NCBI GenBank assembly: GCA_009780175.1
Contig: WRAO01000008.1
Coordinates: 21,006 to 85,005 of the forward strand
Length of the DNA: 64,000 nt
Source: Oscillospiraceae bacterium
GTDB lineage: Bacteria; Bacillota; Clostridia; Oscillospirales; Oscillospiraceae
Direction of reading: 5' to 3'
Shown: positions 16,284 through 25,707 of the stretch, piece by piece
Numbering within the stretch: the stretch's first letter is position 1
Layout: every line of letters starts with the position of its first letter
The notes under the pieces: generated by a model
Told to the model about the DNA's origin: nothing
Databases searched by the model: none
The model's input: only the letters and a program-made list of their open reading frames with translations
Translations under genes and position numbers: made by a program

Positions 16284-17498
16284 ATGAGCAAACGTACCGG
16301 TATTTACATACATATCCCCTTTTGTATCAGCAAGTGCGCTTATTGCGATTTTTACTCTTTGCCTGCCGGAGAGGGGTTGATGAAGCGTTATCATCAGGCG
16401 CTCACACGACAGTTGGTTGAGGCTGCGCCCTCGCTGGATCGGTATTATGTGGATTCGATCTACTTTGGCGGGGGGACGCCCAGTTATTATGGGGCGGCGC
16501 GGATTGTTGATCTTTTCAATACCTTGAAGGATCATTACAAAGTGCTGCTGGACGCTGAGGTTACGATGGAGGTTAATCCTGATTCGATCAGCGATAAGGA
16601 TTTGCGGATTTTGCGGAAAGCCGGTGTCAATCGGCTCTCGATTGGGGTTCAAACGGCGGATGACGCGCTTGCGAAGAACTTGGGCCGTCGGCATACTTTT
16701 CAGCATGTGACGCGGGTGATGGAGCGGGCGCGGAAGGTTGGGTTTCAGAATATTAGTCTCGACCTGATCTATGGCTTGCCCAGCCAGTCGAAGGCGGATT
16801 GGGCGGATACGCTCAATCAGATCATCGCGCTTCGGCCTGACCATATTTCTTGCTATGGGCTGCGCATTGAGGAGGGCACGCCGCTCCATGTGTTTCGGGA
16901 TAGTCCGCTGATTCCGAGTGAGGACGATCAGGCGGATATGTATTTGTTTATGGTTGAAGCGCTCAAAGATGTTGGCTATCGGCAATATGAGGTTTCTAAT
17001 TTCGCGTTGCCGGATCGGGAGTCGCGGCATAATCTGAAATATTGGAACCGCGAGGAGTATGCCGGGTTTGGTCCTTCGGCGCACTCTTATATTGGGGATA
17101 TACGGTATAGCTATATCAAGGGCATAGACGAATATCTGGACGCGCTCGAGGGTAACGGGGCGCTTCTCGCTTCTCGGGATGAGATCCCCAGCAGTGAGCA
17201 GTCGGTTGAATATCTGATGCTGGGTCTGCGGACGACGAAGGGGATTACGGGGGACGAATACCACGCGATTTATCAGTCTAGCTTTGCTCCGATCGAGGCG
17301 CTTTTGTTTGACTATGAGAAACAGGGCTGGGCGCATCGGCTCAACGGGCGTTGGAGTTTGACCCCGCAGGGTTTTCTGCTCTCGAACCAGCTGATCCGCG
17401 CCATTTTAGATGCCCGTACGGAAGAGCGGATTACGGTGGGTATGCCCTGGAAACGCAGTGAACACACAGCTTATATTGCCCAGGCGGGCCAGAAATAG
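16284..17498 (+). CDS. hemW: Radical SAM heme chaperone HemW
   Basis: The 404-residue protein begins MSKRTGIYIHIPFCISKCAY, with the radical-SAM cysteines at C14, C18 and C21 (CxxxCxxC). The fourth Cys that marks true coproporphyrinogen oxidase HemN (CxxCxC) is absent, which favours HemW. Other landmarks are SIYFGGGTPSYYG, VTMEVNPDSI, GVNRLSIGVQ, ISLDLIYGLPSQ and HNLKYWNREEYAGFGPSAHS. HemW is thought to deliver heme to respiratory enzymes. The ATG at 16284 has only a weak GAGGCG upstream. The open frame extends back to 16164, but the family begins at this Met. Confidence 0.88.
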   Translation: MSKRTGIYIHIPFCISKCAYCDFYSLPAGEGLMKRYHQALTRQLVEAAPSLDRYYVDSIYFGGGTPSYYGAARIVDLFNTLKDHYKVLLDAEVTMEVNPDSISDKDLRILRKAGVNRLSIGVQTADDALAKNLGRRHTFQHVTRVMERARKVGFQNISLDLIYGLPSQSKADWADTLNQIIALRPDHISCYGLRIEEGTPLHVFRDSPLIPSEDDQADMYLFMVEALKDVGYRQYEVSNFALPDRESRHNLKYWNREEYAGFGPSAHSYIGDIRYSYIKGIDEYLDALEGNGALLASRDEIPSSEQSVEYLMLGLRTTKGITGDEYHAIYQSSFAPIEALLFDYEKQGWAHRLNGRWSLTPQGFLLSNQLIRAILDARTEERITVGMPWKRSEHTAYIAQAGQK

Positions 17499-17528
17499 AT
17501 ACCCCGATCTGTGGGGGAAGGTGAGAAA

Positions 17529-19178
17529 ATGACTATGACAACTGCAACGAAACCAAAATCCAGAGCCAAACGGATCGTCGTGATCTCCGTGATTGTACTG
17601 CTTGTTGTGGCGCTGCTCTCGGGCGGGGCGCTGGCGGCGATCGGGATCTCCGTGTCGAACGGGGAAACGATTTTACCGAACATAACGGTCAACGGGGTGC
17701 CTGTCGGCGGGCTGACTGTGAGCCAGGCGGCAGATATTCTGGAGGAGTCTATGGAGATCGCGCGGACGGAGCGCGTTGTCGTGATTGACTTTCCGGGCGC
17801 CAGTCCGTTGATTATTACATCGGAAGAGGCGGGGCTCAGCATCAATGGGGAGCAGGCCGCTCGGGTCGCATATCGGTATGGGCGCTCGGGTAATTTCTTT
17901 GCGAATGGTTTTGCCTTTCTGCACCGGCAGATTGCGCCGGTGGATATTGATCCGCTTACCCTCTTCCCCGCTGACCGGAATATGATCCGGGCTGTTGTGG
18001 CGGAGGCTGTGGCGGAGATGGACCATCTGTCTATGGGCGCTTATGAGGTTGTGGATGACCATCTTGTGGTTGTCAAGGGGCGGCTCGTGGTGCTGTTTGA
18101 CGCGGACACTTTGGTAGACTTGATTGTGGAGGCCTTTGCGGAGGGGGCACATCAGCCGATTCGCTATGACGCGGATACTGTGGAGCCGGAGCCGATTGAC
18201 TTAGAGGCGATTCATGAGAGTTTGTTCCAGGTGATGGAGAGCGCGGCGTTTGATCTCGAGACGATGTCTGTGACACAGCACGTTGTCGGCGTTGATTTTG
18301 ACGTGCAGGACGCGCAGCGGCGGCTCAACGCGGCGCAGCAGGGGCAGGAGGTTTTTATCCCGCTTCTGATTACCCAGCCGGAGTTTACTACGGAATATTT
18401 GGAATCAGCGCTGTTCCGGGATATTATCGGATCCTCGACGACGCGGCTGACGCATGACGAGCATCGGAACCACAACATTGTGCTTGCGGGGTCGAAAATT
18501 GACGGGTTGATTCTCAATCCGGGGGAGCAGTTTGACTGGGAGACGGTTGTCGGCCACGCGAACGCGGCGAGAGGGTTCCAGCCGGGCGGAGCGTTCCAGG
18601 GGACTACGCTGATTTCTGTCATCGGCGGGGGGATTTGCCAGACGTCGTCTACGATTTATCACGCTGTGCTGCACACGGACCTCCGGGTGGATGTTAGAAG
18701 CGCGCACACTTTGACTGTCGCCTATCTGCCGCTTGGGATGGACGCGGCGGTGAGTTGGGGCGGGCCTCATTTTTCCTTTACCAACACCTCCCCTTTCCCG
18801 ATCCGCATTGATATTTGGCGGGATGGGCTTGATTTCAATGTGAATCTTGTCGGGACGCGGACGCATGCCTATACGATTGTGCCGGAGAGTGTGTATATCA
18901 ACAGCGTCGCCTTTGGCACCACGTATCGGGATGACGCCTCCTTCCCTGCGGGCACATATACGGAGTACTCCCCTGGCCGGATCGGGCATGTGGTGGAGGT
19001 GTTCCGGAGGTTCTATGACGCTGACGGGAACTTTATTCGGCGGGAGTTTGAGAATCGCAGCAGTTACTGGGCTACGGCGCGGGTGATGATCCGCGGCACG
19101 GGGCTGGGGCCTGGCTATCCTGGGTCTTATCCGGATTCGGATGCGCCGTATGTCCCGTATCACCCGCAGCCTTATTAG
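17529..19178 (+). CDS. VanW-family protein with peptidoglycan-binding-4 repeats
   Basis: The 549-residue protein has one N-terminal membrane anchor (residues about 14-38). Extracytoplasmic repeats of the PG_binding_4 type follow (LPNITVNGVPVGGLTVSQAA near 50-70, then a second domain with DVQDAQRRL). A C-terminal VanW domain has HNIVLAGSKIDGLILNPGEQ, then FDWETVVGHANAARGFQPGG and VIGGGICQTSSTIYHAVL, the family's hallmark. VanW occurs in glycopeptide-resistance clusters but also in many cell-wall proteins of unknown role. A terminator follows at 19188-19219. Confidence 0.88.
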   Translation: MTMTTATKPKSRAKRIVVISVIVLLVVALLSGGALAAIGISVSNGETILPNITVNGVPVGGLTVSQAADILEESMEIARTERVVVIDFPGASPLIITSEEAGLSINGEQAARVAYRYGRSGNFFANGFAFLHRQIAPVDIDPLTLFPADRNMIRAVVAEAVAEMDHLSMGAYEVVDDHLVVVKGRLVVLFDADTLVDLIVEAFAEGAHQPIRYDADTVEPEPIDLEAIHESLFQVMESAAFDLETMSVTQHVVGVDFDVQDAQRRLNAAQQGQEVFIPLLITQPEFTTEYLESALFRDIIGSSTTRLTHDEHRNHNIVLAGSKIDGLILNPGEQFDWETVVGHANAARGFQPGGAFQGTTLISVIGGGICQTSSTIYHAVLHTDLRVDVRSAHTLTVAYLPLGMDAAVSWGGPHFSFTNTSPFPIRIDIWRDGLDFNVNLVGTRTHAYTIVPESVYINSVAFGTTYRDDASFPAGTYTEYSPGRIGHVVEVFRRFYDADGNFIRREFENRSSYWATARVMIRGTGLGPGYPGSYPDSDAPYVPYHPQPY

Positions 19179-19187
19179 AGATCGGCA

Positions 19188-19219
19188 AGCGCCTGACCGG
19201 GAACGGTTGGGCGCTTTTT
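19188..19219 (+). terminator. Terminator after the VanW gene
   Basis: AGCGCCTGACC pairs with GGTTGGGCGCT (one wobble), followed by a T run. Confidence 0.75.
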
Positions 19220-19229
19220 GGTCTGCGGC

Positions 19230-19258
19230 TTGACAAACCTCGCGCTTCGTGCTAAAAT
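19230..19258 (+). promoter_or_regulatory. Sigma-A promoter of the tRNA-Ala gene
   Basis: TTGACA (19230-19235) and TAAAAT (19253-19258) are 17 bases apart. The tRNA begins 14 bases after the -10 box. Confidence 0.8.
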
Positions 19259-19271
19259 ACATTTTGCATGT

Positions 19272-19347
<76 letters not shown>

Positions 19348-19355
19348 TACGGAAC

Positions 19356-19389
19356 AAAGCCTTGAAAACTCTGGTTTTCAAGGCTTTTT
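19356..19389 (+). terminator. Terminator after tRNA-Ala
   Basis: A 14-base perfect stem (AAAGCCTTGAAAAC with its complement), loop TCTG and a T run. It is nearly identical to the terminator after mgtA. Confidence 0.85.
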
Positions 19390-19446
19390 GTTCAGAGATA
19401 CTGACGTTTCCAGCCCATGAACCATGTGACTTGGAGGTGCAAGTCT

Positions 19447-22170
19447 ATGAGTAAGGAAAAGCGCACCCTCGCAAAACCAACGGCTACGCGTGCGGAAACG
19501 ATCCACCGCAATGAGGTGCGGGGGCGGCTGAAGCTTGCCGCTGTGACTGATATCGCTGAATTGTTTGGCATATTGGGGACGGGTCCGGATGGTTTGAGCG
19601 AAGGCTTTGTGGAGGAGTCTCGCGGTAAGTATGGTGATAATACTGTGACGCGCGGCAAGAAAGTGTCGTTGTTGAAACGGCTTGTGGCGGCTTTTGTCAA
19701 TCCGTTTACCGCGATCTTGTTTGGGTTGGCGATTGTGTCTGTGTTTATGGACATCATTTTGGCGCCGGTTGGGGAGGCTGATCCGACGGCTGTGGTTATC
19801 ATCGTGACCATGGTGTTTGTCTCTGGGGTATTGCGCTTCGTGCAGGAAACCAGGAGCGGACACGCGGCGGAGAATTTGCTCAAGATGATTAAGACTACGA
19901 CGAATGTCCGGCGGCGGGAGATGGGGAATCAGGAAATTCCGCTGGAAGATGTGGTCGTGGGGGATATTGTGCATCTGGCGGCGGGCGATATGATTCCGGC
20001 TGATATGCGGATTATTCAGGCGAAGGATTTGTTCGTCAGCCAGTCCGCGTTGACTGGGGAGAGCGTGGCGGTGGAGAAAGTTTCCCTGGCTGTGTCGGAC
20101 GGGCAGGGCGCTTTGACGGAGATGCCGAATTTGGCGTTTATGGGGACCAATGTGATTAGCGGCAGCGCGACGGGCGTGGTCGTCGCTGTGGGCAATGACA
20201 CTATTTTTGGCGAAATGGCGGAGAGCGTTAGTACGAAGCCGGTGCAGACTAGTTTTGAAAAGGGCGTCAATTCCGTGTCTTGGATTTTGATTCGCTTTAT
20301 GTTGGTCATGGTGCCGATTGTGCTGTTTGTCAATGGGTTTACCAAGGGGGATTGGATTGAGGCTACCTTATTCGCCCTGTCTGTGGCGGTGGGGTTGACG
20401 CCGGAGATGCTGCCGATGATTGTCACGACCTGTCTGGCGAAGGGTGCGGTGGCGATGTCCCGGAAGAAGACGATTATTAAGAACCTGAATTCGATCCAGA
20501 ATCTTGGGTCGATGGATCTTCTTTGCACGGATAAGACCGGGACATTGACGCAGGACAAGGTGGTGCTGCAGTATCACCTCAACATCCATGGGCAGGAAGA
20601 TGTGCGTGTGTTGCGCTATGCTTTTTTGAACAGCTACTATCAGACGGGGCTGAAGAATCTGATGGATGTCGCTGTGATTCAGCGGACAGAGGATGAGCAG
20701 GCCGCGGAAGCGGAATTGCGCGGGTTGGCGGAGCGATTTACGAAGGTGGATGAGATTCCCTTTGATTTTGAGCGGCGGCGGATGAGTGTGGTCGTTGCGG
20801 CCGAGGGTAAGACGCAGATGATTACCAAGGGCGCGGTGGAGGAGATGCTCTCGGTTTGTGGGTTTGTTGAATATGAGGGTCAAGTCCAGCCGTTGACGGA
20901 TGCGCTGCGGGCGTATATCCTTGCGAAGGTCGATGATTTGAACGAGGATGGCATGCGCGTGATTGCTGTGGCGCAGAAGCGGAATCCTTCGCATGTGGGT
21001 GCGTTTTCTGTGGCGGATGAATCGGATATGGTGTTGATGGGGTATCTGGCGTTTTTGGATCCGCCGAAGGAATCGACCGCGGGTGCGATTGCGGCGCTTA
21101 AGGCGTATGGCGTGGGTGTGAAAATCTTGACTGGGGACAACGATAAGGTGACGCGCTGTATCTGCCGGCAGGTTGGGCTGCCGGTTGACCGCATTTTGCT
21201 CGGTTCGGATTTGGACGCGATGAGCGACACAGAACTCGGCAGGGCGGCGGAAGAGGTGAGCGTGTTTGCCAAGCTGTCTCCCCAGCAGAAGGCGCGGGTG
21301 ATCGCGGCGCTGCGCGGCAACGGGCATAGCGTTGGGTATATGGGGGACGGGATCAATGACGCGGCGGCGATGAAGGCTTCCGATGTGGGGATTTCGGTAG
21401 ATACGGCTGTGGACATCGCGAAGGAGTCGGCGGATGTCATTCTGCTGGAAAAAGATTTGATGGTGCTGGAGCAGGGGATCATTGAGGGGCGTAAGATTTA
21501 CGCTAACATGATTAAGTATATTAAGATGACGGTCAGTTCGAATTTTGGTAACATGTTCTCTGTGTTGGCGGCCAGTGTGTTTTTGCCTTTTTTGCCTATG
21601 CTGCCGATTCATTTGATTTTACTGAATTTGATCTATGATTTATCTTGCACGGCGATTCCTTGGGATAATGTGGACAAGGAGTTTCTGACTGTGCCGCGGA
21701 AGTGGGATGCTTCTTCGCTCGGGAAATTTATGCTGTGGATCGGGCCGACGAGTTCGGTGTTTGATATTACGACGTATTTATTGCTTTACTTTATTATCGC
21801 GCCCGCCGCAGTGGGGGGACTTCTGTTTCATCAGATTACGGATCCCGCGACGGTGGCGCTGTTTATTGCGGTGTTCCACGCGGGGTGGTTTGTGGAGTCT
21901 ATGTGGACGCAGACGCTTGTGATTCATATGATTCGTACGCCGAAGATCCCGTTTATCCAGAGCCGGGCGTCCGCGCCGCTGACGCTGCTGACGTTTACCG
22001 GGATCGCGGTTTTGACGGCGATCCCGTTTACCGGGTTTGGGGCGGCGATCGGGCTTGCGCCGTTGCCGATGGCGTTTTTCCCTTGGCTGGGGCTTACGGT
22101 TGTTTTGTATATGGCGCTGGTGACGGTGTTTAAGGGGATTTTTGTTCGGCGGTATGGGGAATTGCTGTAA
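19447..22170 (+). CDS. mgtA: Magnesium-translocating P-type ATPase
   Basis: The 907-residue protein is a P3B-type ATPase that imports Mg2+. The domains run in order: an N-terminal cytoplasmic part, two membrane helices, and an actuator domain with [14 protein letters not shown]. Two more helices with a [11 protein letters not shown] motif follow. The phosphorylation site is [18 protein letters not shown], the nucleotide domain has [10 protein letters not shown], and the hinge is [20 protein letters not shown]. The C-terminal membrane segment carries [21 protein letters not shown] chose the ATG at 19447, after GGAGGTG. No Mg2+ riboswitch is recognisable in the short upstream region. Confidence 0.93.
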   Translation: MSKEKRTLAKPTATRAETIHRNEVRGRLKLAAVTDIAELFGILGTGPDGLSEGFVEESRGKYGDNTVTRGKKVSLLKRLVAAFVNPFTAILFGLAIVSVFMDIILAPVGEADPTAVVIIVTMVFVSGVLRFVQETRSGHAAENLLKMIKTTTNVRRREMGNQEIPLEDVVVGDIVHLAAGDMIPADMRIIQAKDLFVSQSALTGESVAVEKVSLAVSDGQGALTEMPNLAFMGTNVISGSATGVVVAVGNDTIFGEMAESVSTKPVQTSFEKGVNSVSWILIRFMLVMVPIVLFVNGFTKGDWIEATLFALSVAVGLTPEMLPMIVTTCLAKGAVAMSRKKTIIKNLNSIQNLGSMDLLCTDKTGTLTQDKVVLQYHLNIHGQEDVRVLRYAFLNSYYQTGLKNLMDVAVIQRTEDEQAAEAELRGLAERFTKVDEIPFDFERRRMSVVVAAEGKTQMITKGAVEEMLSVCGFVEYEGQVQPLTDALRAYILAKVDDLNEDGMRVIAVAQKRNPSHVGAFSVADESDMVLMGYLAFLDPPKESTAGAIAALKAYGVGVKILTGDNDKVTRCICRQVGLPVDRILLGSDLDAMSDTELGRAAEEVSVFAKLSPQQKARVIAALRGNGHSVGYMGDGINDAAAMKASDVGISVDTAVDIAKESADVILLEKDLMVLEQGIIEGRKIYANMIKYIKMTVSSNFGNMFSVLAASVFLPFLPMLPIHLILLNLIYDLSCTAIPWDNVDKEFLTVPRKWDASSLGKFMLWIGPTSSVFDITTYLLLYFIIAPAAVGGLLFHQITDPATVALFIAVFHAGWFVESMWTQTLVIHMIRTPKIPFIQSRASAPLTLLTFTGIAVLTAIPFTGFGAAIGLAPLPMAFFPWLGLTVVLYMALVTVFKGIFVRRYGELL

Positions 22171-22176
22171 TGGGAA

Positions 22177-22215
22177 AGGCCTTGAAAACTTTGGTTTTCA
22201 AGGCCTCTTTGTTTT
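22177..22215 (+). terminator. Terminator after mgtA
   Basis: AGGCCTTGAAAAC pairs with GTTTTCAAGGCCT around TTTG, followed by CTTTGTTTT. The stem is a near copy of the one after tRNA-Ala. Confidence 0.8.
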
Positions 22216-22233
22216 ATCTGGGCTTCTGCCGTC

Positions 22234-23544
22234 TTAGGGCTCGTATACGACGTTGGCCGCGAAGTAGTCTAGGCTGACTTGGGCGTGGGTTCCGGGGACG
22301 TCGGTTCGCCTTTCCGGGGGTTTTTGCATAGCGGCGTCGCTTGCGCGGAAGTGGAATTTGATCTTTGAGGCGCCTGTTTTTGCGTTTACTCTCGCCTCTT
22401 TTGCGGAGCCGCCGGTGGCGATGACGTAGGCATAGCGGTGGCCCATGGAGATGGGCGGCAGGAGGATGCTTCCTTTTTTTGGTTTGATATATACATGCCG
22501 GACACCTGGGCTGTTTTGCGCCAGGCTTTTTCCTGTGACTTTCTGCAAGACGCCCTCCCCTGGGACGACGACGTATTGGAGGAAGGTTTCTCTCGTGTAT
22601 TTGCGGTTTAGGTCCGGTTTTTGGCCGATGGCGGCTTTTAGGGTTTCTTTTGTCAGATTGATGCCGTAGGCTGTCTCGATGAACAGATTCATGGCGCCGC
22701 CGGATATTCTGGGGTTGGCTTCGATTAGTTTCCAGTCGTTTTTCAGGCGGCGGAGTTCTAGGTGACAGGGGCCGTTTTGCATGCCGTGGGCCAGTATGAT
22801 TGCTTCCGCGGATTGTTTGAGGTGCTTATAAAATTCGCTGTCGGTTTCGGGGATGATTTGATAGCCTGTGACGATGAATCTGCCGGAGAATAGGATTTCT
22901 TGCCGCACGACGGCCGCGATGTGTACTTCGCCGTCTATGGTGAGGGTTTCTACCAAGTATTGCGGGCCGGTTAGATATTTTTCTACGAGTATTGGGCCGT
23001 CTGGGTAGCGTTTCCGGAGGTCTGCGAAGGCGGTTTGGTATTCTTTCGTTGTCGCGGCGGCGTGGACGTCTTTGGAGGCGGAGGAGATAGGGGCTTTTAG
23101 GACGAACGGGAGTTCGAGTTTTGGGTCCGCGGGCGGGGTTGTGCCGTCTATCACGTGATAGGATGGTGAATAGGGGGTGCCGCGGAGGGCGTCTCTGGAT
23201 TTTGATTTGTCCAGCATGATGCTTATGGTCTGTTCGGTGAAGGGTTTTAGGCCGAATTCACGGGAGAGGAGGGCGGCGGTGTGGCAGTGGGGATCGACAA
23301 AGCTGACGATGGCTGAGATGGTGAAGCGGTCGCTGTCGATCCGGGCGATGGCGCTTTTGATATCTTTTATGCTCTCGAGGTTACACATGCGCATGGAATG
23401 GACATGGGGGAAGTCCATGCGTTTGTCGAAGAAGGATTTTCGGTCGGTGAGCAGGACGGTGTAGTAGTGGAGTTCCGCTGAGGCTTTGATCGCTTCGAAG
23501 CTGGAGCCGGATTTGTTGGCGCCGATGAAGATAATGGTTTTCAT
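22234..23544 (-). CDS. ATP-grasp domain protein
   Basis: The 436-residue protein has a pre-ATP-grasp Rossmann-like N-terminus (MKTIIFIGANKSGSSFEAIK). An ATP-grasp core follows with LPFVLKAPISSASKDVHAA (phosphate and Lys segment), PILVEKYLTGPQYLVETLT, and the metal-binding CHLELRR with KLIEANPRISGGAMNLF. Such enzymes couple a carboxylate to an amine or thiol. A distinct C-terminal region follows (residues about 330-436). Its start is adjacent to the stop of the YheC/YheD gene, so both belong to one operon. The substrate is unknown; a spore-coat or peptide-ligation role is possible from context. Confidence 0.75.
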   Translation of the reverse strand: MKTIIFIGANKSGSSFEAIKASAELHYYTVLLTDRKSFFDKRMDFPHVHSMRMCNLESIKDIKSAIARIDSDRFTISAIVSFVDPHCHTAALLSREFGLKPFTEQTISIMLDKSKSRDALRGTPYSPSYHVIDGTTPPADPKLELPFVLKAPISSASKDVHAAATTKEYQTAFADLRKRYPDGPILVEKYLTGPQYLVETLTIDGEVHIAAVVRQEILFSGRFIVTGYQIIPETDSEFYKHLKQSAEAIILAHGMQNGPCHLELRRLKNDWKLIEANPRISGGAMNLFIETAYGINLTKETLKAAIGQKPDLNRKYTRETFLQYVVVPGEGVLQKVTGKSLAQNSPGVRHVYIKPKKGSILLPPISMGHRYAYVIATGGSAKEARVNAKTGASKIKFHFRASDAAMQKPPERRTDVPGTHAQVSLDYFAANVVYEP

Positions 23545-24588
23545 CTATCGCTCCCCGCTTTCTGCCCGGTTTGCGAGGTACATCGCGTATTGGATGGTGT
23601 TTTTGATTACGTTGAGGTTGATATTGGTGAAAGGCGGGTGGCCGGGACGCCAGTTGACTTCGTAGACAAAGATTTTTTGCGCGGCGTCCAGCCCGATGTC
23701 GATGCCGAGTTCATTTAATGTTTCGCCGTAGAGTTCTTGTTGGATTTCGTCCATGTGGGCGGCGAGTTGGAGGGCGAATAGTTCGACGTATTTTCGCATC
23801 TCATACTCCCCCGCTCCGAATTCCCGTTTGAAAAAGCCGGTGAGGTCGCTGGTGTAGCCGCCTTGGCCGATGTTGCAGACGATGCTGCCGTTTGCGGAGA
23901 TTCTGGGGTAGATGATGGGGTCTACCCATTTGCCGCCGCGCCCTTTTTGGACGTGGAGGCGCAGATCATAGGGGACGCCTGTTTTGGTGCGGCAGTTGAT
24001 GTAGGGCTGGATGAGATAGTCTTGTTGTTTTAGTTTGTCTTGGAGGAAAGTTACCGTTTGCTCGGTGTCGCATTTGGTTTCGTTTGCGCCGAGTCGTATC
24101 TGGAATGTATCGCCGTCTTTTTGGATGTGGTAGACGTCTGTCCCCTGGTGGCCCCAGGTGGGTTTGAACACTACTTCCGGGTGTTTCTTTAGAAAGGCGA
24201 AGAACTGTTTCGGTGAGGAGACTTTTTTGGAGGGCACGAGGTAGCCGGCGTATTGTTTGTGGTTCATCAGGTTGCGGTAGACGGTTTCTTTGCTGCCGAT
24301 GGAATAGCTGGTGAAGGGGATGGTTTCGTGTAACAAATCGACGGCTTTTTCTTGTTTCTCTCGGGAGAAGCTGTTTGTGTTATAGATCACATCTGGGAAG
24401 CGGCTGCGGACGTTTTTCCATTCTCCGTCCGCGTATTGATAGCCGTTGATCTGGCTTTTCTCAAAGTCTACCGCGCCGGGGGAAAAGTAGAGCAGTTCGA
24501 CTCCTTCCGCTAGGGCGGCCGCGGCGAAGGCATAGGCCCTGTTGAGACAGATGGGGTCTTTTCTGTAGTGCATATAACCTATCAACAT
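23545..24588 (-). CDS. YheC/YheD-family (endospore coat-associated) ATP-grasp protein
   Basis: The 347-residue protein begins MLIGYMHYRKDPICLNRAYA and has the YheC/D-type ATP-grasp core. Landmarks are HPEVVFKPTWGHQGTDVYHI, DYLIQPYINCRTKTGVPYDL, RLHVQKG, GYTSDLTGF, GIDIGLDAAQKIFVYEVNWR and PGHPPF. The family is annotated as endospore coat-associated in Bacillus. Its chemistry is not established. I chose the inner Met at 24588, seven bases after CTGGAG; the ORF stays open to 24666. It shares an operon with the second ATP-grasp gene. Confidence 0.82.
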   Translation of the reverse strand: MLIGYMHYRKDPICLNRAYAFAAAALAEGVELLYFSPGAVDFEKSQINGYQYADGEWKNVRSRFPDVIYNTNSFSREKQEKAVDLLHETIPFTSYSIGSKETVYRNLMNHKQYAGYLVPSKKVSSPKQFFAFLKKHPEVVFKPTWGHQGTDVYHIQKDGDTFQIRLGANETKCDTEQTVTFLQDKLKQQDYLIQPYINCRTKTGVPYDLRLHVQKGRGGKWVDPIIYPRISANGSIVCNIGQGGYTSDLTGFFKREFGAGEYEMRKYVELFALQLAAHMDEIQQELYGETLNELGIDIGLDAAQKIFVYEVNWRPGHPPFTNINLNVIKNTIQYAMYLANRAESGER

Positions 24589-24799
24589 ATATAACTCCAG
24601 CGCTTTGATGCGCGCAATATTTGTAGGGGCGGCGGTTTTGATGCCTCGGATTACCGAGCGGGACATCGCGGACGCCGTCTCCTACGATTAGCTTATGTAT
24701 GCGGTGGGCGATGGGTGTGGCGGGGAAACTTTGGGGGCGGCGGGGCATAGAGTGGGGTGTTTGGGAGAATAGAGGCCATAGCGGCAGGAGGTGGTTTGT

Positions 24800-25090
24800 A
24801 TGGCATGGAATTTGAATGATTTTATAACGCCGGAGTTTTTGGGGACTTTTTCCGGCGTGGTCGCTGTTGTGACGCTTCTGACGCAGGTGGTTAAGCGGTT
24901 TGTGACTGGGGTGGATCCGAAGTGGATCGCGCTCGGCTTGGCCTTGGTGATGTCGGCAGTTAAGCAGGTTGAGACGGGGGATTTGCGTACGGGGAGTTTG
25001 CTTTTGGCGGGGCTCAACGCCTTTGTCATCGCGGGGGCCGCGATTGGGACGTTTGAGGGATTCAAGGGGCTGGGCAGGCGGCTCGAGTGA
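24800..25090 (+). CDS. Small membrane protein, holin-like
   Basis: The 96-residue protein begins MAWNLNDFITPEFLGTFSGV and has two or three hydrophobic segments (about 14-34, 44-56, 70-86). The D-x-x-TPEFLGTFxGxV start followed by TLLTQVVKRF resembles small phage-holin-like membrane proteins of Firmicutes. AGGAGGT lies ten bases before the ATG. No phage genes surround it, and the neighbours are spore-related, so a spore-membrane role is as likely as a phage origin. Confidence 0.55.
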   Translation: MAWNLNDFITPEFLGTFSGVVAVVTLLTQVVKRFVTGVDPKWIALGLALVMSAVKQVETGDLRTGSLLLAGLNAFVIAGAAIGTFEGFKGLGRRLE

Positions 25091-25096
25091 ATATAA

Positions 25097-25138
25097 AAAA
25101 GGCCCCGGTTTCCTTTTGAGGAAACTGCGGCCCTTTTG
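25097..25138. terminator. Terminator-like hairpin
   Basis: AAAAAGGCC..GGTTTCC pairs with GGAAACT..GGCCCTTTT, with A and T tracts on either side. It lies between the holin-like gene and the convergent tiny-gene cluster. Confidence 0.6.
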
Positions 25139-25140
25139 AT

Positions 25141-25287
25141 TTAGTAGGATTTTTCATCCGGATTCGGCTCTTCGGCATGGATTACGCGGGTATTGTCGTT
25201 TATTTTAGAGCCTTTTGGGGGTCTGGCTACATGCCCGGATGGGTTGGAGGGATCGGAACGCTTCCATTTTGTGGTTCGTTTGGGCAT
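25141..25287 (-). CDS. Tiny hydrophilic protein, third of the tiny-gene cluster
   Basis: The 48-residue protein is MPKRTTKWKRSDP, then NPSGHVARPPKGSKINDNTR, ending AEEPNPDEKSY. Size, charge and the PSG/PPKGSK segments distantly recall the minor spore protein SspP, but the match is too weak for a name. An AAGGAC motif lies upstream of the ATG, which starts one base after the stop of the preceding tiny gene. It is the last gene of a probable spore operon. Confidence 0.55.
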   Translation of the reverse strand: MPKRTTKWKRSDPSNPSGHVARPPKGSKINDNTRVIHAEEPNPDEKSY

Positions 25288-25288
25288 G

Positions 25289-25408
25289 TTAGGAGTCCTT
25301 GCCCTTCTTCTTAAAATCGGACTTCCCTTTTGACTTTGCCGCACGGCGGGCGGTCGGCGTTGTGTCGTTATTTTTTCTTTGTTCATTGCGCGTTTTTGCG
25401 TTCGTCAT
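25289..25408 (-). CDS. Tiny basic protein, second of the tiny-gene cluster
   Basis: The 39-residue protein begins MTNAKTRNEQRKNN and ends SKGKSDFKKKGKDS. It is very rich in Lys, Arg and Asn, with no hydrophobic core. GAGGTGACCCGAA provides the ribosome-binding site. It lies between two other tiny genes with short gaps. Composition suggests a nucleic-acid-binding or spore-core protein, which is inference only. Confidence 0.5.
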   Translation of the reverse strand: MTNAKTRNEQRKNNDTTPTARRAAKSKGKSDFKKKGKDS

Positions 25409-25438
25409 TTCGGGTCACCTCATCGCGGGGAAAATCGT

Positions 25439-25597
25439 TTATTTGCTGCCTTGGTTTTTCTTGAAGGCGCCTTTGGGCATGTTCTTGCGTTCGTAATGGC
25501 GGGTGTCGTCTGTGTTGAAGGCGGGGAGGCCTGTGTCGGTGTTTTGTGTTTGGATTTGTGCCTGGATGTTGGTCTTATCTGACTTTCTTTTGCTCAT
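25439..25597 (-). CDS. Tiny hydrophilic protein, first of the tiny-gene cluster
   Basis: The 52-residue protein begins MSKRKSDKTNIQAQIQTQ, contains TGLPAFNTDDTRHYE and ends RKNMPKGAFKKNQGSK. GGGGTGAT precedes the ATG. A sigma-G-like promoter lies 16-45 bases upstream. I do not recognise a family. Promoter, size and the divergent Tlp gene together suggest a forespore-specific small protein. Confidence 0.55.
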   Translation of the reverse strand: MSKRKSDKTNIQAQIQTQNTDTGLPAFNTDDTRHYERKNMPKGAFKKNQGSK

Positions 25598-25612
25598 TGT
25601 ATCACCCCGTGT

Positions 25613-25642
25613 TAGGATGCGCGGAAATGAGAACGGCTATTC
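25613..25642 (-). promoter_or_regulatory. Sigma-G-type promoter of the tiny-gene cluster
   Basis: On the minus strand, GAATA (25642-25638) is followed after exactly 18 bases by CATCCTA (25619-25613). This fits the published sigma-G consensus GHATR-N18-CATnHTA without mismatch. Confidence 0.6.
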
Positions 25643-25648
25643 CTTGCA

Positions 25649-25678
25649 ACATAATCTGGCTTCTCATTGCAAATACTA
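25649..25678 (+). promoter_or_regulatory. Sigma-G-like promoter of the tlp gene
   Basis: ACATA (25649-25653), an 18-base spacer and AATACTA (25672-25678) match the sigma-G consensus with one mismatch in each box. It lies back to back with the promoter of the tiny-gene cluster. Confidence 0.45.
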
Positions 25679-25707
25679 TGGTTCACCACGCAAAAGGAGG
25701 CGGCACG

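Noticed and set aside
16143..17336. 397-codon minus-strand frame opposite hemW
   Set aside because: It is an antisense shadow of a radical SAM gene with intact motifs.
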